From assembly GCA_963767835.1 (NCBI GenBank), contig CAVYFY010000023.1, forward strand, positions 62,001-126,000: a stretch of 64,000 nt of DNA. Direction: 5' to 3'. Position numbers and translations under genes: made by a program. The notes below the pieces were generated by a model, which did not search any database, was not told where the DNA came from, and was given only the letters and a program-made list of their open reading frames with translations. Shown in pieces: positions 1 to 11,399 of this stretch. Origin of the DNA: SIAQ01 sp963767835 (GTDB lineage: Bacteria > Planctomycetota > Planctomycetia > Gemmatales > Gemmataceae). Numbering within the stretch: position 1 is the first letter of the stretch; the number at the start of each line of letters is the position of its first letter.

Positions 1-359
1 GACTCGTGACACCCCGGCAAGACAGAAGGGTGGCGCGGAAGAGACGATGTGTAGAGGTTTCTTAGATTGTGGGCTTTTTCTCATCCCGGAGGCGTTTCGT
101 GCCGATATTACCAGCAACCGTGGTATAGGAAAAACGTCGGCGACAAGGAAAGGAAATCCCGGCCGCCGCCGCGAAGCGTTCAGTCCCAGATGAGTCCCCC
201 CTGAAGCCACGCATAGGCCCTGTCCCCCGGCAGGATGCCCTGGATGGACTTCCCGAGCCAGCCAGCAGGTCGCGTTTCTTCAGGTTGGGCGTGGTTCCCC
301 CCGTCGCCTCCCGATCCCATCGGGCGCGACACAGAAAACACGTTTACGGAGTGCCTGCC
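1..359. other. Non-coding leader before the first gene
   Basis: I see no gene with family-like sequence on either strand here. The reading frames that cross the region are out-of-frame extensions of the regulator gene that follows. The stretch presumably holds that gene's promoter, but I could not identify convincing -35/-10 hexamers. Confidence 0.4.
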
Positions 360-937
360 ATGAAAAAAGTTTTTACCACCGGACAGGTCGCGAAGATCTG
401 TAAGGTCGCGCCGCGGACGGTGAGTAAATGGTTCGACTCAGGGCGCTGCGCGGCTACCGGATTCCGGGCAGCCAGGACCGCCGCATTCCCCGCGAGCACC
501 TCATCAAGTTCCTCAAGGAACATGGGATGCCGCTGGGCGAATTGGAGGAGGAAGGGCTGCACAAGATTCTGGTCATCGGGGCCGACAAACTCTTCATTGA
601 CCGGATCAAGGAATTGCTGCCCGAGAGCGAGGACTTCAAGTACGAATTGGCGAACAGCGGCTTCGAAGCCGGCATTCAAGCGGAGAGTTTCCACCCCGAC
701 ACCATCATCATCGACATGGCGATGGGCCGCTCGGACGCCTTGCAGATCGCCAGCAATTTGCGCAAGAAACCCGATTACGAACAAACGCTGATCGTCGCGC
801 TGGCGAGCGAAGATGAAGCAGCGCCGGAAAGCCTGGCGAACTTCGGGTTCAACGAGGCGTTCAAGAAGCCGTTCGATGTGGCCCTTTTGGGCGAACGGAT
901 TCAGACGCTCGTGGAAGAGAAACGGGCGAACCTGTAA
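360..937 (+). CDS. Excisionase-type HTH plus receiver-domain regulator (one-base frameshift)
   Basis: About 192 residues once a one-base deletion near 446 is corrected. The ATG at 360 opens a frame encoding a MerR/excisionase-like DNA-binding domain (FTTGQVAKICKVAPRTVSKW, then a tryptophan-phenylalanine turn), and the rest continues in the -1 frame as GYRIPGSQDRRIPREHL. Residues about 70-190 form a CheY-like receiver: the acceptor-position Asp is in IIIDMAMG and the conserved Lys in FKKPFD. The usual N-terminal acidic pair is absent (ILVIGADK). DNA-binding domain first and receiver last is the reverse of ordinary response regulators. It is probably a cytoplasmic transcription factor. The shift falls at a CC that reads as a single C, so a sequencing indel is more likely than a broken gene. 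A hairpin plus T-tract terminator follows at 983. Confidence 0.8.
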
Positions 938-982
938 GCCACGGAGACGGCAGGACCGTTCCCGAAACCACGCCCCTGCTGC

Positions 983-1030
983 GGCCAGGTATTCGCGCAA
1001 GCGAATTCGCCTGGCCGATTCTTTTTTTTT
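983..1030 (+). terminator. Rho-independent terminator of the HTH-receiver gene
   Basis: A GC-rich stem (GGCCAGG at 983-989 pairing with CCTGGCC ending at 1016, extended by ATTCG/CGAAT pairing) is followed after a short spacer by nine T residues at 1022-1030. It lies 45 bases past the stop codon. Confidence 0.8.
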
Positions 1031-1040
1031 GCGCCAGATG

Positions 1041-1268
1041 TTAGCGCTTCTGACCCGCGCCGCCAGTCCGCGTCATCTCGGCCCGGATTTCCTGCTCGGC
1101 TTCGTACCAGTGCTGCCGATCGCAACCGTGCTTGCAACCCGACTGCATCCATTTCTCGTAGGCGCGCATGGCAACCTTTTCCATGGGCAGGCCGGAGTGG
1201 GATCCGGACGCCTGGGGAGCTTTGCCGGCTTGGGGGGCGTTTCCGTGTGCGGTAGTGGTTCTGGACAT
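1041..1268 (-). CDS. DUF2934 domain protein
   Basis: 75 residues. The C-terminal half carries the DUF2934 pattern (AMRAYEKWMQSG, then HGCDRQHWYEAEQEI), a short helical motif common in planctomycetes and proteobacteria and of unknown function. The N-terminal 30 residues are low-complexity (Ala, Gly, Gln, Ser). The start at 1268 has a strong purine-rich ribosome binding site (AGGGAGGGA) directly upstream. The gene converges on the regulator gene and shares its terminator region. There is no signal peptide or membrane segment. The family assignment is by pattern; no function can be inferred. Confidence 0.75.
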   Translation of the reverse strand: MSRTTTAHGNAPQAGKAPQASGSHSGLPMEKVAMRAYEKWMQSGCKHGCDRQHWYEAEQEIRAEMTRTGGAGQKR

Positions 1269-1392
1269 GTTGTCCCTCCCTGAGTGAAAAGTGGCGGGGG
1301 CAGTCCCCCGAATTTCTCAGGGTATTTGATGAAAATCCTCCGTGTTCGGCAAGGATGGTTTCAGAAAATCAATTATTTCGACCCAAGCGGCC

Positions 1393-1944
1393 TTACGCCT
1401 CGATGCCGAAATCGCGGATCGTGAAAACCGATTGATAATTCCCGATGCCTTCGGTGCGAAACAATTCCGCCGCGCCTTGCAAGCGGTCCACGAGCGCCAG
1501 AACCAGCACGACTTCGCAGCCGATTTCTTGAACGGCCCTGGCGCCTTTGAGGGCCGATTCCCCTTTGGTGAACACGTCATCCACAACGGCGACGCGTGTG
1601 CCGGCCTGAAGATTGCCTTCGATGAGCTTTCGCGTCCCGTGCGTTTTTTCTTTCGCGCGGACCCAGAAGCCTTCCATTTTCTTGCCGTGCAGGTGATAGC
1701 CGATCACGGCGGCGGTGGTCAGCGGTACGGCGCCGACTTCCAGGCCGCCGATGGCGCCGATGCCAAGGTCCTTGGTGCGCTCATAGAGAACTTCACCGAT
1801 CAGCCAGGCAGCTTCCGAGAACACGGCCGTCATCCTGCCGTCGATGTAGTAGTCGCTGGTGGCGCCCGACGCCAGCTGGAAATTACCGCGATTGAACGAG
1901 CGATCTTTCAAGAGCTGGAGCAATTGCAATTCGGCGAAAGACAT
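1393..1944 (-). CDS. pyrE: Orotate phosphoribosyltransferase
   Basis: 183 residues, normal for PyrE. It transfers orotate onto PRPP to give OMP, the fifth step of de novo pyrimidine synthesis, in the cytoplasm. The PRPP-binding signature is visible (RVAVVDDVFTKGESAL, about residues 115-130), with the N-terminal FQLASGATSDYYIDGR substrate loop and the GLEVGAVPL segment. It lies 21 bp downstream of a 77-aa gene which itself follows carB by 37 bp, all on the minus strand, so it is probably the last gene of a pyrimidine operon. No pyrR-type leader is visible. Confidence 0.93.
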   Translation of the reverse strand: MSFAELQLLQLLKDRSFNRGNFQLASGATSDYYIDGRMTAVFSEAAWLIGEVLYERTKDLGIGAIGGLEVGAVPLTTAAVIGYHLHGKKMEGFWVRAKEKTHGTRKLIEGNLQAGTRVAVVDDVFTKGESALKGARAVQEIGCEVVLVLALVDRLQGAAELFRTEGIGNYQSVFTIRDFGIEA

Positions 1945-1965
1945 GGTGGACCCTCGATCAATGCG

Positions 1966-2199
1966 CTATGACGCGTGGGCAAACACTCGAACGGCTACTT
2001 TGGGCAATTCGATCGGGATGAAGTAGGTTTCGGGGAACAGGTAATCTTCGCCTGATTCGTCCACGACCCGGACGAAATGCCGTACAGCTGCCGCCGCATC
2101 CGGAATTACCTTGTATATCTTGAGCAACTCCAGCGACGCTGGATAGTCGTCGTTTTTGATGCAGAGCAGGTACCGCCGGCTTGGCTTTTTCTTCGCCAT
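1966..2199 (-). CDS. Conserved 77-aa protein in the carB-pyrE operon
   Basis: 77 residues with a Lys/Arg-rich start (MAKKKPSRRYLLC) and a compact acidic core (CIKNDDYPASLELLKIYKVI, then VVDESGEDYLFPETYFIPIELP). I chose the ATG at 2199 because GAGGA lies six bases upstream; a second ATG at 2205 is too close to it. I recall similar small uncharacterised proteins in planctomycetes, with an N-terminal KND turn and the DESGEDYLFP motif, but know no function. Its position between carB and pyrE with short gaps implies cotranscription and perhaps a link to nucleotide metabolism. There is no signal or membrane segment. Confidence 0.75.
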   Translation of the reverse strand: MAKKKPSRRYLLCIKNDDYPASLELLKIYKVIPDAAAAVRHFVRVVDESGEDYLFPETYFIPIELPKVAVRVFAHAS

Positions 2200-2202
2200 A
2201 TT

Positions 2203-2236
2203 CATTCCTCGCCCCTCGCGCCTCGTCCCTCGCCCC

Positions 2237-2240
<4 letters not shown>
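2203..2240. repeat. Degenerate CTCGCCCCTCG tandem tract
   Basis: Four imperfect copies of a pyrimidine-rich word (CCTCGCCCCTCG, CGCCTCGTCCCTCG) fill the gap between carB and the 77-aa gene. Read on the minus strand it is purine-rich and supplies the Shine-Dalgarno sequence of the downstream gene. Confidence 0.6.
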
Positions 2241-5614
<3,374 letters not shown>

Positions 5615-5638
5615 TGCCAGATGGTATCCGTGTGTGCC

Positions 5639-5686
5639 GCTTGCGTTTAGCGCTCGCGCGGCGCCGTGCCGGAGCCAAACGCAAGC
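5639..5686. repeat. Small palindrome upstream of carB
   Basis: GCTTGCGTTT (5639-5648) pairs with AAACGCAAGC (5677-5686) around a GC-rich spacer. It lies in the carB leader, 25 bases upstream of the start codon, and shares the GTTTAGCG word with palindromes at 45741 and 47179. Confidence 0.6.
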
Positions 5687-5799
5687 AGCGTTTGCTAAAT
5701 CAGCGCAAAAAAACTTAAGGATACTATCGGGGAAAGAAGGGCAGCGTCAAGGGAGGGGATTTTTCGTAAAGCCGACTTCGCGAAACCGCGGTTTCGGGT

Positions 5800-6792
5800 T
5801 CACTGCACCACGAACTCATCAAATAAGATATCCGCGATTAGCTTTTCGCCGTTCGGGAAGAGCATGGCGTTGAACTGATCGCAGATTTCACGGCGAAGGC
5901 GGTCGATGCCCGACTTGCGTGTCACGTCCGAGATCGATTGATCGGAAAGATAGCCGATCAACCAGCCTTTCAGGAACGCCTTCCGCTTGGTTAGCAATTC
6001 GGTGAGATCCTTGACGTCGTTTTGTTCGACTGCGACCATGATATTGGCGCGAAGAATGTGATTGGATTTTTCCCCTCCCACGCTGACCACGATGTCTGCC
6101 AAGGGGATCGCTTCTTGCTTGCTCTTGGGAGCTTCGGCTTTTTTTGGGGAATTCGCTTCACCATTTCGCTGGCCCGGCATCAATGGCAATGGTGCGCTGG
6201 CCGGCTTCGCGCGAATCGTCTTCGCATCGCGCTGCGGCGGATGATAGCGCGTCAGGTAGCCGAGGATGTCCTCGTGATCGTCGAGCATGGTGTAGCCGAA
6301 GGTGCGCATTTCGTTCATGGCTTCGTCGTTGGTCCAGCCCTGGTAATCCATGCGGAAGACGGCGCACATGGTTCCGGTGCGGTGGATGCCGGCGTAGCAA
6401 TGGACGAGCACGGGGTAATTGGCGGGATCGTCCATGACCTTGCGGAATTCGGCGACGCTTTCGTCACCGGGCGTGTTGCCGGCTGAATCGGGCCACCACT
6501 GCCGGGGCGGGATGCGCACGAAGTTGAGCCCGCGCGCCTTGATCCAGCGCTCCTCCGCCTGATCGTCTTGCTTGTCCCCCTCGCGCAGGCAGACAATCGT
6601 GCGGATGCGGTGATTCGTGCAGAATTGCTGCAAGCGCGGCAACGGCAACTGCCCGCTGCGATACAGCACGCCGTCCTCGACCACGTGAAAATTGCGGTAC
6701 TGATGATCGTGCCACTGCTTGTAACAGAACGGCGCGGCAATCATCAACAAAAATATCAACGCACCAAGGCCGACGGGAAGAAGCTTACGCAT
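5800..6792 (-). CDS. Membrane-anchored tyrosine phosphatase fused to a FliL-like domain
   Basis: 330 residues. Residues 5-23 form an N-terminal membrane anchor. Residues about 35-200 are a dual-specificity/tyrosine phosphatase domain with the catalytic loop HCYAGIHRTG (Cys132, Arg138) and an upstream DGVLYRSGQLP segment typical of Siw14-like phosphatases. A Pro/Lys/Ala-rich linker (about 200-230) leads to a C-terminal 100 residues that read like the FliL periplasmic domain: beta strand DIVVSVGG, helix LTELLTKRKAFLKGWLIGYL, S-D-V, then GIDRLRREICDQFNAML and the terminal ILFDEFVVQ. The phosphatase assignment is firm; the FliL-like call is from pattern memory. FliL domains flank flagellar stators, but no flagellar gene is nearby. 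The gene stands alone, divergent from the zinc-ribbon gene at 7115. Confidence 0.82.
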   Translation of the reverse strand: MRKLLPVGLGALIFLLMIAAPFCYKQWHDHQYRNFHVVEDGVLYRSGQLPLPRLQQFCTNHRIRTIVCLREGDKQDDQAEERWIKARGLNFVRIPPRQWWPDSAGNTPGDESVAEFRKVMDDPANYPVLVHCYAGIHRTGTMCAVFRMDYQGWTNDEAMNEMRTFGYTMLDDHEDILGYLTRYHPPQRDAKTIRAKPASAPLPLMPGQRNGEANSPKKAEAPKSKQEAIPLADIVVSVGGEKSNHILRANIMVAVEQNDVKDLTELLTKRKAFLKGWLIGYLSDQSISDVTRKSGIDRLRREICDQFNAMLFPNGEKLIADILFDEFVVQ

Positions 6793-6884
6793 AACGGCAT
6801 CCTTACCGGGTGGCTTGATTCCATCGCGAGCAATCTACCATAATTGCCGCCAGCGGGGGAAGGGGGCTTGCAGGATGAGCGGAA

Positions 6885-7002
6885 TCACGCAAAGGCGCAA
6901 AGCCGCAAAGCAAGAAAAGTGGCCAGCTTCTTGCGGAAGGTGGCCCCAGCCCTATGTCGTCAAACCCTGCTGATTTCTTTGCGACTTTGCGCCTTTGCGT
7001 GA
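6885..7002. repeat. Imperfect inverted repeat, ORF-less relative of the GxxExxY-flanking repeats
   Basis: Arms 6885-6910 and 6977-7002 match at 25 of 26 positions and are built from CGCAAAG words. The outer head (GAATCACG) resembles that of the 38-bp repeats that flank the GxxExxY gene at 22814-23267. It sits in the 322-bp divergent gap between the phosphatase-FliL gene and the zinc-ribbon gene; the remainder of that gap must hold both promoters. Confidence 0.8.
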
Positions 7003-7114
7003 GGTGTCCGCGGAAATCACTCGTTTTCGCGTTTCCGAAGAGACAAAAGGCCGGCGTTTTGGGTAAAATAGCCGCGGCTCTCATCTATTGCGTGAACCGT
7101 GGAGAATCACGGCG

Positions 7115-10100
7115 ATGCCTATTTCCGTCACCTGTCCGAGTTGCCAAACGCCGTACAATCTTGCCGACCAGTTGGCGGGTAAGAAGGTGAAGTGCCAGAA
7201 ATGCCAGGGCGCCATCGACGTTCCCGCGGCCGCCGCCATCATCGAGTTGCCGACGACGGCGGCCGAGACGTCCACGCCACCGGCCAAGAACGATCACGCA
7301 GTCACTTCCAGCAAGCCCAAGCCGAAGATTAAATCCGGCGCCAAGGGCGAACCGGATGATGACGCATCGCCGTTCGCTCTGCCCTCGGATCACGGCAATG
7401 CCAAGAGCAGCGCCAAGGCGAAAAAGGGCGGTTGCAGCGGCATGATGATCGCCATCCTTTTATTCCTCGGTCTCGGCCTCGCCGGCTGCCTCGGTTGCGC
7501 CGGCGCCGGCGTCTGGTGGTTTTACGAGGCCGAGAAGAAACTCGTCGCTGAGCTCAAGGACGGGGCGGATGTTAGGATTGCCCCGGATGGCAAGGGAGCA
7601 GAAACGAAAAAAATCGATGCAGACGCGGACAAGAAAAAGAAAAAAGACGCTGGCAACGACAAGGCCGTCATCGAACCCAAACAGGACGATCTCAAAAAAG
7701 GCCCGCCGGCCGACGCCAAGAAAGACGATACCAAAAAGGACAAGGATCCCAGCAAAGAAAAAATCAATCCGCCGGCCCCCGGCATCGCCACCATCACGCT
7801 CGACCCGGACGGCGTTGGCCACGTTGACGGTGCGCTGAGCGACGACGATCCGCCCAACCCCTTTTCCGGCCGCCCGCACAGGGCTTATCAGGTGCAAATG
7901 GAAGCAGGCAAGACCTATCAGATCGATCTGGTCAGCACCGATTTCGATTCCTACCTGTTCCTGCTCGACGCCAAGAACAACAAGATCACCGAGGACGACG
8001 ACGGCGGCGGCGCCCTCAACGCGCGCATCACATACCAGGCCAAGACCAGCGACATCTTTCGCATCCATGCGTCGCATTTCGACAACAAGTCTGGCAAATT
8101 CACGCTCGCGGTGCGCCGGATGGAGACGGTCGTGGTCCAGCCCAAGCCCACCGAGCGCGCCGTCGTTTTCGATGCGAACGGCGCCTTCAACGCCTCCGAA
8201 TCACTCGGCCCGGGTGATTTGCGAACCATCGAGAAGATGCCTTACAAGGCCTACGCCGCCGAGTTCGAGGCGGGGGTCACTTATGAAATCGAGATGCAGG
8301 CCGATGGGGTTTCCACGCCGGCCCTGCTGGTGCTCGACGACGCCAAAAAGATCGTCGCGGAAACCCAACGCCGACAGGCCTCGAAAACCGCCCACCTGCT
8401 CTATCGGCCCACCGCCAAGGCCACGTTTCAGATTCAGGCGTGCAGTCTAACCGGGAAGGGCAAATTCATGCTCAAGGTGCGCCGCTGCGACAATGTCCTC
8501 ATCGGCGACGATTTTCGGGTCGGCTTCAACGTCATCTCGTTTGCGGACAAGGCCGATCAGGGCCAGGTCGCCCCCGGCCTAATTTGGGCCGCCGATGGCA
8601 AGTCGTTCTATGCCCTGCGCGACAGCGGCATCCTGCTGCGGATCGACAGGGCCACCGGCGCGATCCTACAGGAATCCAATTTCAATAAGCGCTGCCATAA
8701 TCTGGCCATGTCCGCCGAGGGGCTCCTGATCAGCGTGGCGGCGCCCGAAGAGCTGTGGATCGTCGATGCGGGGGACCTGAAAACCGTGAAGAAGAAAGTC
8801 CCCGTGCCGGAGATGCTGGGTGTAGCCGCGGGCGCCGATGCCAGCGTGGCAGTGGCGACGATTCGCAACCAGGGGTTGGTGGTGCTCGATCTCAAGAATG
8901 GCGTCGTCACGGGCGGATTCAAGGGGACCAGTTTTACGAGGGTGCGGACCACGCGCGACGGCAAGACTGTGTTTGCCGGCAGCAACAGTCAACCGATCCA
9001 CCGGTTCCGTATCGCCGGCGGCAAGCTGTTTCTCGAAGACGCCACGGCCAAGCCCATCGAGGTCGCCTGGGGCGTTCATCTGAGCTCCGATGACCAACTG
9101 GCCTGGGAAGAGGGTGGCAACGCCGCCGATGAGGTCCCGATTTACCCGCGCGGCAACCTGAAACAGCCAGCGTTCACCTTCAAACTCGGCGAAAAGAACG
9201 CCGGCATTGGCGCCATTGACCCCGTCAGCGGCTGGCTATTCGGCAAAAGCACAAACGATCATCTCGTCGTCTTCGCCCCCAGCGGCGCCCGCCGCGCGAA
9301 GATGAACATCCCGCTCTTCGACACCATTGGCCGAGGCGGCGACATGTCGGTGGCGCCCGCCGGAGGTGAATTGCTGATTCGCGGCCACCTCACCATCGCT
9401 CAGGTCAAGATTCATACGAAGGGGGAGGCGTTTGCCAAACTCGATCCGAAAAAGGATCCCGATGCGAAGAAAGATCCCGTAGTGGCGAAGAAGGAACCGC
9501 TCAAACCCGCGGGGAACATCGAGGCCAAGGACATCACCCATCGGGTCATCACGTACAAGGCGAGCGAGGGGCCGCTGCGCAGTCCCGTCTGGGCCGCCGA
9601 CGGCAAGTCGTTCTACGTCCTGTGCAAGAACGGTGCGATTCAGCGCATCAACGCCGACAGCGGCGAAGTGGAAAAATTCTTCAATATCGGCCGCGGGCTT
9701 ACGGACGACGCCCGGCTTGGCATCTGCGCTGATGGACTGGTCGTATCGCATCCCGGTCAGATTTTGCTGATCGATCTCGAACTGGCCGGCGCGAAAAAGA
9801 CCGATTCCAAGGAAATCACCAATGTTGCCGTCGGCCGCGATTCGTCGTTAGCCGTCCTGGCGGTGCGCGGGAGCGCTCCGAGCCTGCGCGTATTCGACCT
9901 GAAAAAGAAAGCCGTCGTCAGTACGTTGCCCTTCAAGCTGCCGACGTTCAATATGAAGCAAAGCGCAGACGGCAAATATCTCGTCCTCGGCGACAACAAT
10001 GGCCGCATCCTCCGTTACCGCATTGAGGCCGCGAGCCTGGTTTTCGAGGAAAATTCGCCGCCCGTTGTGACGCCGCCCGGCGTGCTCAACATCAGCGGCG

Positions 10101-10456
10101 ACGGGAAATTCGTCTGCCTCGCCAGCGGCGTTTTGGCGCCCCCCGCCAATCATCCCGAGCGCGGGCTGTATGTCTACGCCATCGACGACCTCAAGAAGCC
10201 GGTCGCGGTCCTGACCAAGATCGATCCGGGCCGTGGCGTCGGCGTCGATGTCAACGGCGGCTGGATTTACGCCAACGAGACGAAGAAGCCGCTGGTCATT
10301 TTCAGCTCGACCGGCGTGCGCAAAGGGGAATTCGCGCTGCCGATTGAGCCGAACACGATCACGGAATACGTGGTCTCGCCCCTGGGCCGAGCGTTCCTGA
10401 TCCGCACGCCGACGAGCATTGTGCATGTCAAGCTGGATGTTCAGGGCGGGTCGTGA
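7115..10456 (+). CDS. Zinc-ribbon, membrane-anchored PPC and beta-propeller protein
   Basis: 1113 residues from the ATG at 7115 (a TTG nine codons upstream is less likely). Residues 1-35 are an MJ0042-type zinc ribbon (Cys7, Cys10, Cys27, Cys30). One membrane segment lies at about 109-136. A Lys/Asp-rich linker follows, then two pre-peptidase-C-terminal-like (PPC) beta domains (about 225-340 and 345-465; DSYLFLLDAKNN, FTLAVRR; LLVLDDAKK, FMLKVRR). The rest is two blocks of WD40/YVTN-like repeats (about 480-770 and 800-1110; GLIWAADGKSFYAL, SPVWAADGKSFYVL). With a cytoplasmic ribbon, the propellers would be extracytoplasmic. No catalytic residues were recognised. A planctomycete-style scaffold or surface protein is an inference. 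Confidence 0.8.
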   Translation: MPISVTCPSCQTPYNLADQLAGKKVKCQKCQGAIDVPAAAAIIELPTTAAETSTPPAKNDHAVTSSKPKPKIKSGAKGEPDDDASPFALPSDHGNAKSSAKAKKGGCSGMMIAILLFLGLGLAGCLGCAGAGVWWFYEAEKKLVAELKDGADVRIAPDGKGAETKKIDADADKKKKKDAGNDKAVIEPKQDDLKKGPPADAKKDDTKKDKDPSKEKINPPAPGIATITLDPDGVGHVDGALSDDDPPNPFSGRPHRAYQVQMEAGKTYQIDLVSTDFDSYLFLLDAKNNKITEDDDGGGALNARITYQAKTSDIFRIHASHFDNKSGKFTLAVRRMETVVVQPKPTERAVVFDANGAFNASESLGPGDLRTIEKMPYKAYAAEFEAGVTYEIEMQADGVSTPALLVLDDAKKIVAETQRRQASKTAHLLYRPTAKATFQIQACSLTGKGKFMLKVRRCDNVLIGDDFRVGFNVISFADKADQGQVAPGLIWAADGKSFYALRDSGILLRIDRATGAILQESNFNKRCHNLAMSAEGLLISVAAPEELWIVDAGDLKTVKKKVPVPEMLGVAAGADASVAVATIRNQGLVVLDLKNGVVTGGFKGTSFTRVRTTRDGKTVFAGSNSQPIHRFRIAGGKLFLEDATAKPIEVAWGVHLSSDDQLAWEEGGNAADEVPIYPRGNLKQPAFTFKLGEKNAGIGAIDPVSGWLFGKSTNDHLVVFAPSGARRAKMNIPLFDTIGRGGDMSVAPAGGELLIRGHLTIAQVKIHTKGEAFAKLDPKKDPDAKKDPVVAKKEPLKPAGNIEAKDITHRVITYKASEGPLRSPVWAADGKSFYVLCKNGAIQRINADSGEVEKFFNIGRGLTDDARLGICADGLVVSHPGQILLIDLELAGAKKTDSKEITNVAVGRDSSLAVLAVRGSAPSLRVFDLKKKAVVSTLPFKLPTFNMKQSADGKYLVLGDNNGRILRYRIEAASLVFEENSPPVVTPPGVLNISGDGKFVCLASGVLAPPANHPERGLYVYAIDDLKKPVAVLTKIDPGRGVGVDVNGGWIYANETKKPLVIFSSTGVRKGEFALPIEPNTITEYVVSPLGRAFLIRTPTSIVHVKLDVQGGS

Positions 10457-10566
10457 ATTCGACGAACCGAGCCCCCGAAAGACCTCGGTTCCGCGGTGCC
10501 GGTTGGATGCTGATTCAACTTCAAGAACGAAAAGCCCGCTCGGCCCCATTCGTGGATGCCCATTTT

Positions 10567-11238
10567 TCAGATGTCGCCGGTGGTGCGCTGCCGCACCGGA
10601 CCTTCGCTTTCTGAGAATTTGTACTCGGCGAGCGGCACGAATTGACCACTCGCCACGTCATAGGCAAAGACTTCTCCAGTCTCGATCTTGTACACCCAAC
10701 CGTGTAAGTGCAGGCCGCCAGGAATCAGACGGGACGCCACGGCTGGAAGGGTCCGCAGGTTCTCAAGCTGCACCAGCACGTTTTCTTCGACGGTGGCAGT
10801 CAACAGCCGATCCCCGTCGAGATGGCCGTAGTTTTCACGAACGATGCGACGGGTCATCTCGGCGTGGGACAGCCAAGACGAAACAGCGGGAAGGGAAGCC
10901 AATTGCTCAGGCTGGAGCAAGCCCTTCATAGCTCCGCAGTGGGAATGACCGCACACGATGATATTCTTGACACCGAGGGCGGCTACGGCGAATTCGATGG
11001 TCGCTGCCTCGCCCCCGGTCCCGGCTCCGTGCGGTGGGATGATGTTGCCGGCATTGCGAAGGATGAATAGATCGCCGGGACTGGCCCTGGTTAGCAGGGT
11101 CGGGTCGATGCGGGAATCGGAACAGGTGATAAAGAGGGTTTCGGGATTTTGCCCCTTTGCCAACTCCTCGAACATTTCTTGCAGCGGCAGGAAGCTCTCA
11201 TTCTGAAACTGGTGAATACCTTGGATTAACTTCTGCAT
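10567..11238 (-). CDS. Beta-class carbonic anhydrase
   Basis: 223 residues, typical for the beta class. It interconverts CO2 and bicarbonate in the cytoplasm. Zinc ligands and the catalytic dyad are visible: Cys39 in ITCSDSRIDP with Asp41/Arg43, then His98 and Cys101 in CGHSHCGAMKG. The loop NAGNIIPPHG is also conserved. It is monocistronic and converges on the long propeller gene. Bicarbonate is a substrate of CarB, but the two are not adjacent and any link is speculative. Confidence 0.95.
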   Translation of the reverse strand: MQKLIQGIHQFQNESFLPLQEMFEELAKGQNPETLFITCSDSRIDPTLLTRASPGDLFILRNAGNIIPPHGAGTGGEAATIEFAVAALGVKNIIVCGHSHCGAMKGLLQPEQLASLPAVSSWLSHAEMTRRIVRENYGHLDGDRLLTATVEENVLVQLENLRTLPAVASRLIPGGLHLHGWVYKIETGEVFAYDVASGQFVPLAEYKFSESEGPVRQRTTGDI

Positions 11239-11399
11239 CGCTCACCTTCCACTGACGGAGAATGTCGCCAAGATAAAGGCCGCAAGTCCTTGTTTACCAA
11301 GTGCTTGCGGCATGTTCTCGGCGGAGAGGGAGGGATTCGCGGCCTCTCCCGGGGGCATCGACGTAACGACTCATGATTCCAGCATTTGCAGCAGGACCG

